Source of the DNA: a virus
Direction: 5' to 3' (one strand)
Length of the DNA stretch: 27,795 nt
IMG/VR virus record: IMGVR_UViG_3300044675_005774
Coordinates: 1-27,795 of that record
Made by a program: the position numbers and the translations under genes
Notes under the pieces: model-generated
The model's input: the letters and a program-made list of their open reading frames with translations, nothing else
Databases searched by the model: none
Told to the model about the DNA's origin: nothing
Shown here: positions 15,482-23,203 of the stretch, one piece after another
How positions within the stretch are numbered: position 1 is the first letter of the stretch
How the letters are laid out: every line of letters begins with the position of its first letter

Positions 15482-16171
15482 TCAGCCTGCGAATTCAATT
15501 CCTGCCGCAGCTTCGATAGCCGCGACGAATTCAGCGCGCTTGTCGGCCGGCACGTTACGGCTGTGAGCCACTTCGCCTTCCGGCACGAAACGCGCGATCT
15601 GTTCCTTGACGGGAGTCGGATCACCCAGCTTCACCGCAGCCTGATTGCACAGTGCGCCAAGATCAGCGTCCGTCCATTCGCGGGCCGGCAAGACGACTTC
15701 AGCCTTCGCGGCATCGACCTTGGCAGCAGCCGCAGCGAAAGCAGCGAATTCATCTTCTTCATCGACCGGCGATGCAGCAGCAGATGCAGGTTCCGCGATC
15801 GGCGAAGAACCAGCCGGTTCCGTCGCACCAACGGCAGTCTCGCTGGCCTGGGAAGTGGTCAAAGTCGACGAAGGTGTTTCGGCGCCCTTCTTCATCCGCC
15901 AAGTGCCATCCTTCTTCTTGGTGCCGGTGTGCAGCGCCGTGTCGAAAGGGACACCATTCGCATCGGTTTCGATATCCTCGCTTTCAGTCGCAAGCAGAGT
16001 CTCCATGACCTGCTTGGCTTCGGCAACCGCTTCAGCCGGCACAGCCACAACGGCGGGAAGGCTGCGGTGATCGACGGTAATATCGTAGGTCCGCGTTTCG
16101 ACGCCAGCAAGCAACGCGCAAACGGCAGTGAATTTCTCGACGGGGATCGGCATATTGACGAATTCAGACAT
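15482..16171 (-). CDS. Acidic hypothetical phage protein with VPFD...TW motif
   Basis: The protein has 229 residues from the ATG at 16171 (AAGGA upstream; the longer frame to 16213 would overlap the HNH gene). Residues 74-96 carry VPFDTALHTGTKKKDGTW, a short motif I recall in many phage proteins encoded next to replication genes (VPWDARIHAS...GTW in relatives). A low-complexity acidic and Ala/Ser/Pro linker follows, then a folded C-terminal helical region (WTDADLGALCNQAAVKLGD). The function is not known; its place upstream of DUF2800/DUF2815 suggests a replication or recombination accessory. Confidence 0.7.
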   Translation of the reverse strand: MSEFVNMPIPVEKFTAVCALLAGVETRTYDITVDHRSLPAVVAVPAEAVAEAKQVMETLLATESEDIETDANGVPFDTALHTGTKKKDGTWRMKKGAETPSSTLTTSQASETAVGATEPAGSSPIAEPASAAASPVDEEDEFAAFAAAAAKVDAAKAEVVLPAREWTDADLGALCNQAAVKLGDPTPVKEQIARFVPEGEVAHSRNVPADKRAEFVAAIEAAAGIEFAG

Positions 16172-16184
16172 GTTATTTTCCTTC

Positions 16185-16631
16185 TCAAAGGTCTGTGCGA
16201 GCGAACTCGCCATGATATTTCAAAGCAGCTTCGTTATAAGCATCCGCGGCTTCTAGAGCGGTGTTGAAGCTGCCGAGAAATTTGTTTTTACCGTCGACGG
16301 ATATCAATGCTTGCCACCGTTTGCGGTGCTTGTGGTAAGAGACACCTTTATGTCCAGAAGTGTTGCTGCTCGTCCGATTTCGGTTAAGTTGGTTTTCAGA
16401 AAAATTGGCAAGCCTCAAATTTTTGATGCGATTATCACTCTTATTACCGTTGATATGGTCGATTAACCCATCGGGCCAAGAGCCATAATGCAGAAACCAA
16501 GCAACACGATGTGCAAGGTGATGCTTCTTCTGGAATTGGACATAGATATATCCGCGCCCGTCGGAACTGCCTGCTTCCCTCCAGAGTTTTCCAGTTTCAG
16601 GATCATAGCGCATTTCTCGATTCTCGGGCAT
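16185..16631 (-). CDS. HNH homing endonuclease with AP2 DNA-binding domain
   Basis: The protein has 148 residues. The HNH_3-type motif is LAHRVAWFLHYG (H41) then LIDHINGNKSDNRIKNLRLA (D58-H59, N61, N67). The C-terminal AP2-like domain is SGHKGVSYHKHRKRWQALI followed by FLGSFNTALEAADAYNEAA. This is the standard free-standing phage homing endonuclease. It nicks or cuts DNA at a target site and spreads by copying itself. Its start lies 29 bases inside the 3' end of the SNF2 gene, and its stop is 13 bases before the next start. GC content is about 44 % by hand count over sampled lines, lower than the neighbours, a sign of transfer. Confidence 0.92.
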   Translation of the reverse strand: MPENREMRYDPETGKLWREAGSSDGRGYIYVQFQKKHHLAHRVAWFLHYGSWPDGLIDHINGNKSDNRIKNLRLANFSENQLNRNRTSSNTSGHKGVSYHKHRKRWQALISVDGKNKFLGSFNTALEAADAYNEAALKYHGEFARTDL

Positions 16632-18237
16632 CTAGCACCTTATGTATCGTGTTGAGTTTTTCTAATGCTCGAACCAATATCTTTTCAGAAATAGATCCAG
16701 GAGCCACAAAAATTTCGGCGGTCACCATATTCTCTTGACCAAATCTGTCTAGGCGAGAAACAGCTTGTTCGTTCTGTGCGGGCACCCAATCGGGCTCTGC
16801 GAGATAGCATCGAGAAGCAGCCTTTTGTAACCCGTCTAAACCTGTGCCTGCCGCCTGAATATTGCCGATGAATACCCTAGTGTTAGCTGAGTTTATAAAG
16901 TTGTCAACGGCGAAATGCCTCGCGTTCGCTGATTTCCGTCCGTCAACGCGCACGGTGCCAAAGCGGGACAATTCATTTTCGAAAATATCCAGCACGTCCA
17001 GATGCCAGCCGAAAATTACTAATTTCTCGTCGCTTCCTTCGAGAAAATCCTTGGCGTATTCGGCGATCTGCGGCGCGAGAGCAATTCCCATAAGCCGCCG
17101 AGCCTCGGCAATATGCCCGAGAATTTCAAAATCCTTGGTGGTCTGGATTTCGTCAATGGAAATTCCTAGCAGCCCCTCGACCGCAAGCGCACCTTGCACT
17201 GCTCCATTTTCCTCGCAACGCACGACTGTATAGCGCGGCGGCTTCATGAACGTGAGCACGTCCTTTTTCTCGTGCCGAGCCATGACATTGACGCGCAGGC
17301 GATTTTGCAATTCGGATTCCAGCGAAGTGCTTTCCAGCTTGAACCGCTTGCCCTCGATCGTTTTCATGTCGGCCTGCCGGTTGTAGCGCTCCTTGAATTT
17401 TTCTTCGCTCATGAAGTCGATGGCTTCCCAATCGAAAAACCGGAAAAGCACATAAGCTTCGCTCGGCCGATTGAGCAAGAGCGTGCCGGTCAAAGCCAAA
17501 TGCTCGCGGCAGTAGTGAGCAATCGCCTTCATCTTGTGCTCGCCGTGGTGATAGTCGCCGCGGTTGTTGCCGATGATCGCGCGCGTCGTGAGCGCGTTGA
17601 TGTTCTTCATCTTGTGCGCTTCGTCGCAAATCAGCACGTCCCATTGGTATTTCGAGATCGCCCGCATGATCGCCGGATTGCGAGCAGCGTCGTAGCTGAT
17701 AATCTGGTAATGTGCCGTCGGGTGAATGCCATCCTTCACCTTCAGCATGGTCGATACCTTCACCAGCGGGATCGTCGACCATTCCTTGATACGCTCTGCC
17801 CATTGCAACCGCACCGATGCTGGAACGATCACAAGCACGCGCTGCGCTTCGCGCTCGTTGCAATAGGCGATGCTCGTAGGCGTCTTGCCAAGTCCAGGCT
17901 GATCCCCATTGATGCCGCCGCCGCGCTCTAGCAGGTAATCGAGCGTGGCCTTCTGGTAATCCCACAACTCACGGCCTGGGGGCAGCTTCGACGTGCCCTT
18001 GCCATCGAGCGCGCGGGACTTCTCGATCTGCTTGCGATATGCGCCGAGCGTCGGCAGGCTTTCGTCGGCTATGTCTGCCAGCGAATAGGGATTAGGGCTC
18101 CAAAGCACCGCAGCTTCGCGGCTGCTCGCGCTCGTCGAGAAGATCATCCCGCGGTAGGCCATCAGGCCGGCGATATCCTTTTTCTGCGCCGACGGCACCC
18201 GCAAGATGAAATTGCCGTTGTTCTCCGAGACTTCCAT
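16603..18237 (-). CDS. SNF2/DEAH-family helicase
   Basis: The protein has 544 residues. Helicase motifs are in order: WDYQKATLDYLLERGGGIN (Q/0 region, 92-110), Walker A GDQPGLGKT (111-119), VLVIVPASVRLQW (134-146), DEAH (205-208), LTGTLLLNRP (249-258) and motif VI QAVSRLDRFGQ (491-501). All core residues are kept. Such phage SNF2 proteins occur with DUF2800, DUF2815 and family A polymerase and probably move or unwind DNA during replication or recombination. The TAATG overlap couples it to the gene upstream. The last ~105 codons are AT-richer than the rest and adjoin the HNH gene. Confidence 0.93.
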   Translation of the reverse strand: MEVSENNGNFILRVPSAQKKDIAGLMAYRGMIFSTSASSREAAVLWSPNPYSLADIADESLPTLGAYRKQIEKSRALDGKGTSKLPPGRELWDYQKATLDYLLERGGGINGDQPGLGKTPTSIAYCNEREAQRVLVIVPASVRLQWAERIKEWSTIPLVKVSTMLKVKDGIHPTAHYQIISYDAARNPAIMRAISKYQWDVLICDEAHKMKNINALTTRAIIGNNRGDYHHGEHKMKAIAHYCREHLALTGTLLLNRPSEAYVLFRFFDWEAIDFMSEEKFKERYNRQADMKTIEGKRFKLESTSLESELQNRLRVNVMARHEKKDVLTFMKPPRYTVVRCEENGAVQGALAVEGLLGISIDEIQTTKDFEILGHIAEARRLMGIALAPQIAEYAKDFLEGSDEKLVIFGWHLDVLDIFENELSRFGTVRVDGRKSANARHFAVDNFINSANTRVFIGNIQAAGTGLDGLQKAASRCYLAEPDWVPAQNEQAVSRLDRFGQENMVTAEIFVAPGSISEKILVRALEKLNTIHKVLDARESRNAL

Positions 18238-18440
18238 TAGAGGTCAAACTCCAATGCCGCATTCATGTAAGGCAACGGGCCGATCCAGCCTGCGACGGTG
18301 CCTGCGACAGGTTCCTTGATGTTGGACAGCCAGCCGGTCCCGCCAGCGAGCCAAAAGCGGACGACTGTAGGCGTCTCGACGCCGTGCATATAGCAGACGT
18401 AGTGCCCTGTCTCGTGCGGGTTGCCTGTCTGGATGATCAC
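18237..18440 (-). CDS. Small phage protein ending in EFDL (67 aa)
   Basis: The protein has 67 residues and starts with GTG that overlaps the MerR-like gene's stop (GTGA); its own stop overlaps the SNF2 start (TAATG). It is strand-rich and aromatic: GHYVCYMHGV, VVRFWLAGGTGWLSN, AGWIGPLPY. The alternating pattern resembles small DUF551-like domains of phages, a weak comparison. It ends EFDL, one of five neighbouring proteins with this tail. Function unknown. Confidence 0.65.
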   Translation of the reverse strand: MIIQTGNPHETGHYVCYMHGVETPTVVRFWLAGGTGWLSNIKEPVAGTVAGWIGPLPYMNAALEFDL

Positions 18441-18772
18441 AGATCAAACTCCTGCACTTTGCTTTCGCCTGCGGGCTTGGGCAATGCTTCACCGAGACGC
18501 ACGGCCGCGCGCATCTGATCATCCAGGCGCGTGATGATCGCCTCGTAGGCTTCGGTGCCCCACTCGACCAGCATCAATTCGATCTGCTCGATCGACCAGC
18601 CGCCGAATTGCGCCGCCGCGATGATCTTGGCCTTGTCCAGTTGCTCAGGCGTGTAGCGCCGGTGCCCGCCGCTCGACCGTTCGACCGCGCCGAAAAGCCC
18701 CTTATCTTCCCAAAACCGGATGCCCCGCGCAGTCGTGCAACCGGCGCGCATCATTTCTTCAACGGTGTGCAT
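18437..18772 (-). CDS. MerR-family transcriptional regulator
   Basis: The protein has 111 residues from the ATG at 18772 (AAGGGAA upstream); the longer frame to 18856 overlaps the previous gene. The N-terminal winged helix matches MerR: TTARGIRFWEDKGLFGAVERSSGGHRRYTPEQLDKAKIIAAAQFGGWSIEQI, here split over residues about 12-62. The second half is a helix that would serve as the dimerisation region, and there is no effector domain or metal-binding cysteine set. It probably binds a promoter in the phage or host genome. It ends QEFDL. Confidence 0.8.
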   Translation of the reverse strand: MHTVEEMMRAGCTTARGIRFWEDKGLFGAVERSSGGHRRYTPEQLDKAKIIAAAQFGGWSIEQIELMLVEWGTEAYEAIITRLDDQMRAAVRLGEALPKPAGESKVQEFDL

Positions 18773-19187
18773 GAAATTCCCTTTCGACTTCTTCGAGCGT
18801 TGCAGCGCTCCAGTGATGAATGCGCTCGACAATGAAATATCTCTCGTAAGGTCCAACCCATCTTAGGCGCGGCAGACCTGCATAATCCAGTTCGAATTCG
18901 ATCCGCTTCGCCGACTTCGGCACTTCAGGCCATCGCGTCGTATGCCCTACGGCAATCGCCAGCGCCGGCCACAAGGGTGCCAATTCGTCGGCAGTATAGA
19001 ACGGCCGCACCTGCCAATGCGGAAGCCACGACAGGGCCGCAGCGGCGTTGGGATCGCGCGGATTGTTCTCGGCCCACATAGCAATGTCAGCCTTCCAACC
19101 TGCAATCACTCCAGGCCGGTTGCCTGTTGCGCGCATGGCTTTGACGATCGCCCACGTCTCGCCCTTCCAGAATTCCCGTCCGCTCAT
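18759..19187 (-). CDS. Hypothetical phage protein (142 aa)
   Basis: The protein has 142 residues; GAGG lies 7 bases before the ATG. It is Trp-rich: WKGETWAIVKAM at the start, GWKADIAMWAENNPRDPNAAAALSWLPHW in the middle, and HWSAATLEEVEREF near the end. The central block LWPALAIAVGHTTRWPEVPKSAKRIEFELDYAGLPRL looks like a small alpha/beta domain. I do not recognise a family. A tiny 11-codon ORF (19184-19219) overlaps the stop of the upstream gene and this gene's start by ATGA on both sides; it could pass ribosomes along. This gene interrupts the run of proteins ending in [D/E][F/Y]DL. Confidence 0.6.
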   Translation of the reverse strand: MSGREFWKGETWAIVKAMRATGNRPGVIAGWKADIAMWAENNPRDPNAAAALSWLPHWQVRPFYTADELAPLWPALAIAVGHTTRWPEVPKSAKRIEFELDYAGLPRLRWVGPYERYFIVERIHHWSAATLEEVEREFHAHR

Positions 19188-19215
19188 GCTCGTGCCTCAC
19201 ATGAAAGCTGCGCGC

Positions 19216-19857
19216 TCATAGGTCGTATTCTGTGACATTGACCGATCGTGCCATGCTGATCAGCACGTCCTGAAATTCTTTCGGTGTGTGAATTCGCGGG
19301 CTGCTATCCACTCCACCGCCCTTGCTGCAAACTTCACCCAGCTTCTTGGCGCGCTTCAAGCCGATGCGCGCAATCAGTTCAGGGTCGGGCTCCCATGAAC
19401 GCTTGCCCCAACGCAATTCAGGCAGATCGCAGCGATAGGCGAGTAGCATAGTAGGCTTGCGAGCATAGTGGCCGTATTGCCCTTGCTCGACACAGCACGT
19501 CCAGCCGCCTAGATCATCGGCCTTAATCCAGCCGCCTTCGCGCGGAGGCACAGACAACCCAAAATGCGGCCACGCATGGCTTTGCCAAGGATGCTCCAGA
19601 ACACCTCCCCACAACCTTACACTTTCGAGCGCGCCCTTAAAGCATCCGCCGTCGTCGCCCTTCACTTTACGCAAGCCCGTCTTGGCGACTACCCCGGGTG
19701 AACCAAACCACATTTTACCCCACCGCTGGCAAGGCGGATGCGCAACCACAGGCCAAGGGCCGCGATACTTGAGAGCGTCACGAGGCTCGTCCCAAGGATC
19801 AACACCTTCCAAGCCAAAATAGGCGCCGCCTGTGCGGACATAAAGCGCAGCAATCAT
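19216..19857 (-). CDS. DNA cytosine methyltransferase-like protein (compact)
   Basis: The protein has 213 residues. Motifs resemble a shortened m5C methyltransferase: YFGLEGVDPWDE (14-24) where the SAM-binding loop would be, VAHPPCQRW (38-46) like the PC catalytic motif IV, GVLEHPWQSHAWP (85-97) like the ENV motif, and EQGQYGHYARKPT (124-136) like the QxRxR/KPT part. The usual FxGxG loop is not clear and there is no target-recognition domain of normal length. It may be a reduced or relocated methyltransferase, or a relative lacking activity. It ends TEYDL. Overlaps both neighbours. Confidence 0.55.
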   Translation of the reverse strand: MIAALYVRTGGAYFGLEGVDPWDEPRDALKYRGPWPVVAHPPCQRWGKMWFGSPGVVAKTGLRKVKGDDGGCFKGALESVRLWGGVLEHPWQSHAWPHFGLSVPPREGGWIKADDLGGWTCCVEQGQYGHYARKPTMLLAYRCDLPELRWGKRSWEPDPELIARIGLKRAKKLGEVCSKGGGVDSSPRIHTPKEFQDVLISMARSVNVTEYDL

Positions 19858-21737
19858 AGATCATACTCCCGCTTCGGAATTGCCCACTTGCCTGCGCTCG
19901 GCCGAAGGAATGTCAGCGCTTCATTCTTTGCCAACTGCTTGCGCACCTGATCCCGATCAACACCGGTTGCGCCCGAAATCTCCTGCGCCAGCACGCTTTC
20001 GCTTGTCTCGCCGCCAAGGCTCTCCAACACCTTCAGGACTTCTTCAACGCTCGCCCATGCAAACCGGCTAGATTGCAGCTTGCTCGGAGACATATCGGCG
20101 AGCGCGGCCGTCCTCTCCAGCACGATTGACGAGCCCACTTCCTTGACTGCAAAATAGCTGACTTCTTCCGATACGTCAGCATCCTTTTGCTTGCGCACTC
20201 GCAATTCTGTCCCGCCCTGCTTCAGCTTCACCGATAGGACTGCATCCATGTTGCTGTAGAAGGCGCTGGAGCCGCGGGCGCCCTTTGATTGATCCTTGCC
20301 AGTGTGATGCACGGCGAGCACAAAGCACTCATAATAGCGGGCAAGCTGCTCCATGAAACTCGTGATCATGGTCGCATCCTTGGCGCTGTTTTCATCCATG
20401 CCGGTAATCAGGCGCGTGAGCGTATCAATCACAATCAGGCTAGGCTTGGCCTTCAACTCGGCGAGGTCCGCTTTCACATTCTCCCAGCCATCGGAGTCGC
20501 TGTACAAGGGCACCCGATCCTTGATCATGAACCTGTGACCATCGCGCGCTTCGATCCCCTGCCACTCCATCCAGGCCGGCCAACGCTTTTTCGCGGTCGC
20601 AACCGGACCTTCGCCGGCAAAGAACAGCACATCATTCTTGACGGGCGGCGCGCTCCATTGTCCGGGAATACCGAAAGCCAATGACAGCGACATATCAAGC
20701 GCGAGGAATGACTTGTAGCTGCCGCTCTCCCCGTAAATCATCCCGATCCCTTGCGCTGGTAGCATGTTAGGAATCAACCAGACAGGATCATTCACATTGT
20801 CCGCGTAGTCGTGCAGGAATTTGATCTTGTCGCGGGCGCGGTCGACAGGCGCAGCCGGTTCGAATTCCTGCCCGACAAACGAGGCGAAAGCATCTTCGTT
20901 CGCCTGAAATCCCTTCACCCCGCCTTCTGTGTCCTCTCCATAGCTGGCGGCGTTGCGGATGATCTGTTCCAACTCCCAATCATCCCACGGCGGCGAGCAA
21001 TGGGGATTCCAGTGCTGCCAAAGAAGATCAAAGCAGGTTCCGGCCGAAATGGCTTTGTCAAGTATCGAAGCCGCGACTTGAAAGGCGGTGTTATTGCCGC
21101 CGCGCCCTTCAACCGACACGCGCCCGCTAGTCACATAGCCTTTCAGCAAATCCGTGGCCCATTGGACGTTGCGCGGCTGATCTGCATCGGGGTTTTTGTT
21201 AAGCCCTAGGGTATCCGTTTTCTTGCGCTCAGGCACAATCGCCGCGACAGCTTGAGGCAAGGGCAGGATCGCGCCGCCAGGCAGCGCGCTATAGGTTCCG
21301 GCCGACGTTCGGGACCCAGGCAACAAGACATAGCCGCCCGATACAATCTTGCCATCGCGCCGGATCCCGCCGCGCGTATCGATGCCATCTGCAATGCGGC
21401 TGGCAGTGCTCGGCCCTTCACCCTTGAAATAGACATGCAAGCCGCCCCGCGGCGTCCGCACCTGAAAGGCTTTGCCGACAGCATCACGGATCGCGCCATC
21501 TCGCTCCAGCAGCTTGTGCCACCAGTCGAGGCCGTTCGGATCCACATCGATTACAAACAGGCCGCTAGGTCCGGTCGCAACAGCCCAATTGAATTCAGGA
21601 TTAACGCGCCGCCATTCGGCAAGTTGTGCCGGATCATCGGTTGCGATATGCCAGCCCTCACGCGTGGCGGGCTCCTTGCCACCTACAACGCAGGGAAAAA
21701 GCTTGCAGCCTCTCAAAATGTCCGGTAAATCTTGCAC
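19854..21737 (-). CDS. Primase-polymerase fused to RecA/AAA-type helicase
   Basis: With the GTG at 21737 the protein has 627 residues; a TTG at 21791 would add 18, but that frame runs through a perfect hairpin and has a poor ribosome site, whereas AGGGA precedes the GTG. Numbering is from the GTG. The N-terminal prim-pol region has PATREGWHIATDD, LFVIDVDPNG (D64, D66) and TPRGGLHVYF (H101). The C-terminal ATPase has Walker A GESGSYKS (336-343), LIVIDTL (D438) and AVHHTGKD (about 475-482). This pairing makes primers and unwinds DNA at the fork. It ends REYDL, and a winged-helix-like stretch EISGATGVDRDQVRKQL precedes the end. Confidence 0.9.
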   Translation of the reverse strand: MQDLPDILRGCKLFPCVVGGKEPATREGWHIATDDPAQLAEWRRVNPEFNWAVATGPSGLFVIDVDPNGLDWWHKLLERDGAIRDAVGKAFQVRTPRGGLHVYFKGEGPSTASRIADGIDTRGGIRRDGKIVSGGYVLLPGSRTSAGTYSALPGGAILPLPQAVAAIVPERKKTDTLGLNKNPDADQPRNVQWATDLLKGYVTSGRVSVEGRGGNNTAFQVAASILDKAISAGTCFDLLWQHWNPHCSPPWDDWELEQIIRNAASYGEDTEGGVKGFQANEDAFASFVGQEFEPAAPVDRARDKIKFLHDYADNVNDPVWLIPNMLPAQGIGMIYGESGSYKSFLALDMSLSLAFGIPGQWSAPPVKNDVLFFAGEGPVATAKKRWPAWMEWQGIEARDGHRFMIKDRVPLYSDSDGWENVKADLAELKAKPSLIVIDTLTRLITGMDENSAKDATMITSFMEQLARYYECFVLAVHHTGKDQSKGARGSSAFYSNMDAVLSVKLKQGGTELRVRKQKDADVSEEVSYFAVKEVGSSIVLERTAALADMSPSKLQSSRFAWASVEEVLKVLESLGGETSESVLAQEISGATGVDRDQVRKQLAKNEALTFLRPSAGKWAIPKREYDL

Positions 21738-21772
21738 CGCTGTCCCTGTCCCGATAGCGTTACCGCCAGGAT

Positions 21773-21812
21773 AGAGCCGGAAGCCCGCCAAGGTTTCCGG
21801 CTCTTTTCTTTT
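21773..21812 (+). terminator. Intrinsic terminator facing rightward, inside the leftward operon
   Basis: AGAGCCGGAA (21773-21782) and TTCCGGCTCT (21795-21804) form a perfect 10-bp stem around a 12-base loop, followed on the plus strand by TTTTCTTTT. Read leftward, the stem is followed by no T run. It therefore stops plus-strand transcription. No rightward gene is seen here, so the RNA stopped would be antisense to the primase gene. It also lies in the leader of the primase-polymerase gene. Confidence 0.7.
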
Positions 21813-21889
21813 GCTTAGTCAATCAACCGCTTCCGATCGCTTCAGCGTGAGCCCTCAGACATACCCCAAGGGCAAGCATTCTGGCAAGG

Positions 21890-22261
21890 TCACAAATCGT
21901 AATCAAGCCAGCGGGGCGAATCCAGCATCGCTTCTAGCCGATCCTTGGCGTCAACAGGCTCCGTGCCGTTCGGCCAGGTCATGCCATCCGATGCGGCGTG
22001 GATCATCATTTCGATTTCATCGAGCAAATCGAGCCGATCAACAATATGCTCAACTTGGCGCCAGCGGTCGAGGCGCACAACCTCTTTCAGCTTGCTAGGC
22101 AAATGCCGATCAAGCGCATTAAAGGTGTCGTCAACCGTGGCTGAAGCTAGTTGCAGATCCTCTTGGTCGTCTAACAGATCGATCAATTCAGGGATGAATT
22201 CGCAATCGCTGACAAGCCTTTGGGCTTCAAGCCACTCTCTCGCGTTTAGGTGTTTGTGCAT
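21890..22261 (-). CDS. Acidic helical hypothetical protein ending in DYDL (123 aa)
   Basis: The protein has 123 residues, very acidic (Asp/Glu) and helical: IPELIDLLDDQEDLQLASATVDDTFNALDRHLP, then RLDLLDEIEMMIHAASDG. No family is recognised. It starts where the upstream stop overlaps its ATG (TGATG). Acidity and small size resemble DNA-mimic or anti-host early proteins, but this is only a general likeness. It ends LDYDL. Confidence 0.6.
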   Translation of the reverse strand: MHKHLNAREWLEAQRLVSDCEFIPELIDLLDDQEDLQLASATVDDTFNALDRHLPSKLKEVVRLDRWRQVEHIVDRLDLLDEIEMMIHAASDGMTWPNGTEPVDAKDRLEAMLDSPRWLDYDL

Positions 22262-22470
22262 CAGCTTACGTCCTTTTCATCATATTCGCCGCAGCGCGTG
22301 CAAACAAGCCCGATGCAGCCGCCGCTAGAAGTGCCGTCGCGCTGCCAATCATGGGCGCAAGGCTCTTGCTCCATTACAGGGGCGCCGCCGTCGAATGGGT
22401 GAAACCACTTCGAGCCGTCCGACATTGTCAGACGTTCGCCGCCCGTCACCGTTTCGCTTTTGGAGATCAT
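22261..22470 (-). CDS. Small zinc-ribbon-like protein (69 aa)
   Basis: The protein has 69 residues with a possible zinc site C38, H40, C52, C57, C60 (CAHDW, GLVCTRCGEYDE). The first half, including KWFHPFDGGAP, is without clear motif. Overlaps both neighbours by 1-4 bases. Function unknown; single zinc ribbons are common among phage early proteins. Confidence 0.6.
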   Translation of the reverse strand: MISKSETVTGGERLTMSDGSKWFHPFDGGAPVMEQEPCAHDWQRDGTSSGGCIGLVCTRCGEYDEKDVS

Positions 22471-22715
22471 GGCACCACCTCCAGGCCGCTTTCAGCTACG
22501 GGGCACCAGTAGCAATCAAAGTCGAGATAAATGTGCCTTCCATATTTGAAAAGCAGACCGTCGCCTTTGCAAAAGCCGATGATCTTATGAGGCCCGAAGG
22601 TCACTCCATAATTGTTGGTATAGAGCACCTTTTGCCCCAGCTTGACCTTGCAGTTAGGGGCGACAGGTTCCTTGCCGATCGCGGCAATCACCTGTTTTAG
22701 CGTTCGAATGCTCAT
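22467..22715 (-). CDS. Hypothetical small phage protein (82 aa)
   Basis: The chosen ATG at 22715 overlaps the upstream TGA (ATGA); the frame extends further to 22748. The protein starts with a helix (IRTLKQVIAAIGKEP) and continues with strand-rich sequence containing GQKVLYTNNYGVTFGPHKIIGFCKG and RHIYLDFDCYWCPV. The style matches small phage proteins with an SH3-like barrel, but I cannot name it. Two Cys in the last part (CYWC) could bind metal. Confidence 0.6.
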   Translation of the reverse strand: MSIRTLKQVIAAIGKEPVAPNCKVKLGQKVLYTNNYGVTFGPHKIIGFCKGDGLLFKYGRHIYLDFDCYWCPVAESGLEVVP

Positions 22716-23191
22716 GCCGCCGCGCTCCCTTCTTCGCGCTTGAACCACTCCAGCCGCGGACCATCAGGCAAGGCCGCGATCTTCTCGGCTGTGATCCAGG
22801 TTTCGCGGTTCGACATATCGACAGAGGCGCCGTAATAGCGCGCCTCCCCGAGATCAAAGTCGATCCTGACAAATTGGCTTGTGATAGTGCCGGCCGTATA
22901 TTCGCACATAAAAAAGCCAAGGGCGCCGACGCGATGCATAGGCGGCAGACAATTTAACATTTGATAATAAAAATCTTCCGTGATTTCCTGCAAGCGGAAT
23001 TCATCGAGATAGGCTTGCATTGCGCGCTTGTCGAATTCCTCCCACGTCTCGACAACGTAGGGTTTGCCGCGCTCCAGCATCAGCTTGTCGGCCGCTTGCT
23101 CGGCGAGATCGCGAGTCTTGTAGTAATTCCACATTGATTGCGCGCCAGGTTCGCAAACCACGAATTGCACATCAGAAATTGAAAGCGTCAT
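22712..23191 (-). CDS. DUF1419-like phage protein (159 aa)
   Basis: The protein has 159 residues; AGAGGA lies 8 bases before the ATG. Residues about 70-113 (ITEDFYYQMLNCLPPMHRVG, FFMCEYTAGTITSQFVRI) resemble the DUF1419 family, found in phages and plasmids of alphaproteobacteria. The first part is helical (TRDLAEQAADKLMLERG). No enzyme motif. DUF1419 has no known function. The family call is by pattern memory and is moderate. Confidence 0.5.
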   Translation of the reverse strand: MTLSISDVQFVVCEPGAQSMWNYYKTRDLAEQAADKLMLERGKPYVVETWEEFDKRAMQAYLDEFRLQEITEDFYYQMLNCLPPMHRVGALGFFMCEYTAGTITSQFVRIDFDLGEARYYGASVDMSNRETWITAEKIAALPDGPRLEWFKREEGSAAA

Positions 23192-23203
23192 TTTGAATTC
23201 CTC

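Noticed and set aside
16185-18237. HNH plus SNF2 pair as a defence system
   Set aside because: SNF2 with DUF2800, DUF2815 and polymerase A is a known phage replication set, and the HNH-AP2 protein is a typical homing endonuclease.
21252-21728. 158-codon rightward frame ending just before the rightward terminator
   Set aside because: Its position is attractive, but the protein reads as a complement of the primase gene and has no clear ribosome site; any RNA here is more likely noncoding.
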